The position numbers were made by a program, and so were the translations under genes. Source: SUG2458 sp963651465 (GTDB taxonomy: Bacteria > Bacillota_I > Bacilli_A > RFN20 > CAG-826). From it: a stretch of DNA of 64,000 bases. The stretch is taken from the NCBI GenBank assembly GCA_963651465.1, contig CAVJPS010000009.1, positions 59,327 to 123,326 on the forward strand. The letters run 5' to 3'. Position 1 is the stretch's first letter. Every line of letters starts with the position of its first letter. This document shows positions 61,962 to 64,000 of the stretch, piece by piece. Under the pieces are notes generated by a model. The model did no database searches and was not told where the DNA came from. It saw nothing but the letters and a program-made list of their open reading frames with translations.

Positions 61962-63131
61962 TTACATCACTCTTAAAATTAAACATTTTAAATATAATTG
62001 TTCATTACTACTTAATAATGTAGGATGATCTGGTGATTGAATTCTAAAATCAACTAATTGTACATTACGTTTTGCATCAAGAGATGCTTCTTTTACCATT
62101 TGTATAAATAAATCAGGTGTCATATGTTGACTACATGAAAAAGTTAACAAATAACCTCCTTTTTTTATATTTTTTAATGCTTGTAAGTTAATCTCTTTAT
62201 AACCTTTATAAGCATTTTTTAATGTATCTTTATTTTTTGTAAATGCTGGTGGGTCTAAAACAATAACATCATATTTATTATTAATATCACCATTTCTTAA
62301 ATAATCAAATACATCAACACATTTAACATCTAATTGTTTAAAATCATTTAATAAAGCGTTATTTTTAATATCGTCACATGCTCTTTGAGAAATATCTAAT
62401 GCATCAACGTGGTGAGCGCCATATTTACAAGCATGAAGAGCAAATCCTCCGACATTAGAAAAACAATCTAAAACATCTTTGCCTTTAGCGTAAAATCTTA
62501 ATATATCACGGTTCATCTTTTGATCTAAGAAATAGCCAGTCTTTTGACCGTTTTCCATATCAACATAAAATTTAATGCCGTTTTCTTCAACAATCACGCG
62601 AGGATTAAAATCACCATATAAAGGTCCTTTAATTTGTTCTAATCCTTCTTTTTCTCTAACTGCCATATCACTACGTTCAAAGATACCTTTAGGGTTTATT
62701 AATTCTACCAATATATCAACTATATCATTTTTAATTAAATCAATACCTAAACAAAGGAATTGAACTGATAAGTATTCACCATACTTGTCTACTATTAACC
62801 CTGGTAATCCATCAGCTTCACTAAAAACTAATCGACAGCAAGAATCATATAGTCCTAAATTTTTTCTATGTTCTATAGCAATTTTAATTTTATTTTTAAA
62901 GAATTCTTTGTTTATAACTTCATCTTCGTTAAGTGATAATAAACGTACCATTATTTTAGATGAAGTATTTAAAAAACCATATCCTACAAATTTTTTTTCA
63001 AACGAAACAACTTTTACGACTTCTCCACTTACAATATTTCCAATAAAGTTATTAACTTCATTATTAAATACCCAAGGAAAACCATTTAATTTTTCAATTT
63101 CTTCATTTTTATTTAATATAACAGTTAACAT
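61962..63131 (-). CDS. Class I rRNA methyltransferase, RlmI/RlmK-like
   Basis: 389 residues from ATG 63129-63131; AGGAAG lies 8 bases upstream, while an in-frame GTG three codons earlier has no site. A PUA-like N-terminus (LNKNEEIEKLNGFPWVFNNEV, GEVVKVV) is followed by an EEHRE-like domain (RLVFSEADGLPGLIVDKYG), then the SAM domain with VLDCFSNVGGFALHACKYGA (motif I) and IVLDPPAFTKN. This is the RlmI pattern, which makes m5C1962 in 23S rRNA. Normal length. Confidence 0.92.
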   Translation of the reverse strand: MLTVILNKNEEIEKLNGFPWVFNNEVNNFIGNIVSGEVVKVVSFEKKFVGYGFLNTSSKIMVRLLSLNEDEVINKEFFKNKIKIAIEHRKNLGLYDSCCRLVFSEADGLPGLIVDKYGEYLSVQFLCLGIDLIKNDIVDILVELINPKGIFERSDMAVREKEGLEQIKGPLYGDFNPRVIVEENGIKFYVDMENGQKTGYFLDQKMNRDILRFYAKGKDVLDCFSNVGGFALHACKYGAHHVDALDISQRACDDIKNNALLNDFKQLDVKCVDVFDYLRNGDINNKYDVIVLDPPAFTKNKDTLKNAYKGYKEINLQALKNIKKGGYLLTFSCSQHMTPDLFIQMVKEASLDAKRNVQLVDFRIQSPDHPTLLSSNEQLYLKCLILRVM

Positions 63132-63132
63132 A

Positions 63133-63141
63133 TTATCCACT
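63133..63141 (+). other. DnaA-box-like sequence TTATCCACT
   Basis: One mismatch from the consensus TTATCCACA, next to the RlmI start. Confidence 0.35.
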
Positions 63142-63252
63142 TCCTACGTATTAAAAATACACTATTACAAATAATAAATAAATGAAAAACCTAATATATT
63201 TTCTTTTTTTGTGTATTGTTTATTAATTTGTAATTATTACGAAAGATTAAAA

Positions 63253-63261
63253 TGTGGATAA
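63253..63261 (-). other. DnaA box TTATCCACA (exact consensus)
   Basis: TGTGGATAA on the plus strand is the exact DnaA box on the minus strand, in the AT-rich 264-bp region before tRNA-Asp. Whether it is bound is not known. Confidence 0.4.
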
Positions 63262-63374
63262 TAATGATGAAACAAATCAATAATTAACTAAAGATTAGCT
63301 TTTTAAATTACTAGTAGTTTTTTTATTATAAAAATAACTAAAAATATCTTGAATATTCTTTAATTATTTGTTAA

Positions 63375-63380
63375 TATAAT
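63375..63380 (+). promoter_or_regulatory. Promoter -10 of the tRNA-Asp/tRNA-Gly operon
   Basis: TATAAT at 63375-63380, 24 bp before the tRNA start, with a weak TTGAAT 20 bp upstream. Confidence 0.5.
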
Positions 63381-63404
63381 AGTCGACGTTAAAACGTTCA
63401 AATT

Positions 63405-63480
63405 GGACCAGTGGTGTAGCGGTTAACATGTCTCCCTGTCACGGAGAAGATCGCGAGTTCGATTCTCGTCTGGTCCGCCA
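63405..63480 (+). tRNA. tRNA-Asp (GTC)
   Basis: 76 nt. Acceptor stem GGACCAG pairs with CTGGTCC, CCA is encoded, anticodon stem TCTCC/GGAGA with loop CTGTCAC gives anticodon GTC (63438-63440). T-arm GTTCGATTC is present. Confidence 0.97.
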
Positions 63481-63495
63481 TCTATCTTAATATTT

Positions 63496-63569
63496 GCAGG
63501 TGTAGTTCAGTGGTAGAACATCAGCCCTCCAAGCTGACTATGCGGGTCCGATTCCCGTCACCTGCTCCA
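63496..63569 (+). tRNA. tRNA-Gly (TCC)
   Basis: 74 nt, 15 nt after tRNA-Asp. Acceptor GCAGGTG pairs with CACCTGC, CCA encoded, anticodon stem TCAGC/GCTGA with loop CCTCCAA gives anticodon TCC. T-arm has GTCCGATTC. Confidence 0.97.
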
Positions 63570-63585
63570 TTTAAAACTAATTAAT

Positions 63586-63616
63586 GCTTTGATACAATTG
63601 TATCAAGGCTTTTTTT
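63586..63616 (+). terminator. Rho-independent terminator of the tRNA operon
   Basis: Palindrome GCTTTGATACAA/TTGTATCAAGGC followed by seven T. Beyond it, 63617-63900 is AT-rich with no gene, RNA or repeat that I can support. Confidence 0.85.
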
Positions 63617-63898
63617 ATGGCAAGACATCAAAAATATATTTTTATGTATTTATAATAAATTCTCTATTTTTAGCGTAATCATGATTCATATATCACAAAC
63701 TAATTAAAACAATTTAATAAACACTTATAACAATTCCACATTTACTATACAATTTCACACTTTCTCTACAAATACTAGTTAGGTCAACAAAAGTACAAAA
63801 GATAATAATATTGCACGAAGTCCATATAATAAATGTATTAAAGGTTGTTAAATCTGGAGTAAAACATTTTAGTTATCTAGAATAAAAGTAATAAAAAT

Positions 63899-63906
63899 GA
63901 TATAAT
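63899..63906 (+). promoter_or_regulatory. Extended -10 promoter of the hsdM-like gene
   Basis: TGATATAAT (hexamer 63901-63906), 42 bp before the ATG. The 10-mer ATGATATAAT also occurs at the JetABC and nucleoside kinase promoters. Confidence 0.55.
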
Positions 63907-63947
63907 TTAATCAATTAAAAATATTTAATTGAAATAGGGGATTAATT

Positions 63948-64000
63948 ATGGCAAAAGAACTATCAAATCAAGAAAGAGATGAATTACATAGATCTATATG
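63948..64000 (+). CDS. Probable type I restriction-modification methyltransferase subunit HsdM, 5' fragment
   Basis: Only 17 full codons are in the window: MAKELSNQERDELHRSI, then a partial TGG-like codon. The ERDELHRSIW pattern is the characteristic start of HsdM N-terminal domains (EL-H-x-IW), which normally continues with a DLRG segment. AGGGG precedes the ATG at 63948-63950. If right, specificity and restriction genes should follow outside the window. The call rests on a very short segment. Confidence 0.6.
   Translation, partial: MAKELSNQERDELHRSI

Noticed and set aside
63141..63404. Chromosomal replication origin
   Set aside because: Only two DnaA-like boxes are seen and none of dnaA, dnaN, rpmH or gyrB is in the window.

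Overview
The window is AT-rich, densely packed DNA with low-GC Gram-positive features: purine-rich AGGAGG-type ribosome sites, a leucine T-box leader, CcpA-type cre boxes, a Rex regulator, lipoproteins with lipoboxes and intrinsic terminators after most operons. TGA is used as a stop (for example at 59166-59168 and 61533-61535), so this is not the Mycoplasma code. The gene set is that of a fermentative anaerobe: AdhE, pyruvate formate-lyase and its activase, GlgC/GlgD/GlgA glycogen synthesis, a fructose-6-phosphate-aldolase-type transaldolase, and an F-type ATP synthase whose c subunit looks Na+-coupled. My best guess is an uncultured gut Bacilli/Erysipelotrichia-like lineage; that is inference from gene content only.

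Layout. 1-3460: 5' part of tex, then leuS behind a T-box. 3465-7211: two adjacent endonuclease I-family lipoproteins with different low-complexity linkers. 7309-7779: a cyclophilin. 7832-18145: a carbon and fermentation block, all on the minus strand (rex-adhE, pflB-pflA, glgC-glgD-glgA). 18251-23707: a three-gene SMC-like condensin operon (JetA/JetB/JetC order) with no JetD nuclease. 23938-29867: rpmB, then on the minus strand gmk, a small acidic protein, an RsmB-like protein with lost catalytic motifs, rlmN, rsgA, rpe and a membrane protein. 30025-36413: eno, trmL, a kinase-like protein lacking the catalytic Asp, a small membrane protein, transaldolase, pyrophosphatase, a thioredoxin-like lipoprotein and a GNAT-like protein. 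36508-43387: complete atpIBEFHAGDC. 43645-48777: a TGS-domain nucleoside kinase, a MacB-type ABC transporter and a truncated radical SAM gene. 49022-63131: membrane proteins, an uncharacterised gene pair, pepP, an Mrp ATPase, a YigZ protein, a 1206-residue membrane-anchored protein, a CPBP protease, a methyltransferase, a TraX-like protein, thioredoxin, a SdpI-like protein and an RlmI-like methyltransferase. 63405-63569: tRNA-Asp and tRNA-Gly. 63948-64000: the first codons of what looks like hsdM of a type I restriction-modification system.

How it fits together. Glycolysis (eno), fermentation (pfl, adhE, rex), glycogen storage and ATP-synthase-driven ion pumping form the core energy economy. 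Four of the five cre-like sites lie in front of rex-adhE (two), eno and a nucleoside kinase, and a weaker one lies in front of gmk, which suggests catabolite control. The most notable regions are the JetABC operon without its nuclease, the predicted two-carboxylate Na+ rotor, two enzyme-like proteins with substituted catalytic residues, the large CvpA-like protein, and the eroded radical SAM/ABC locus.
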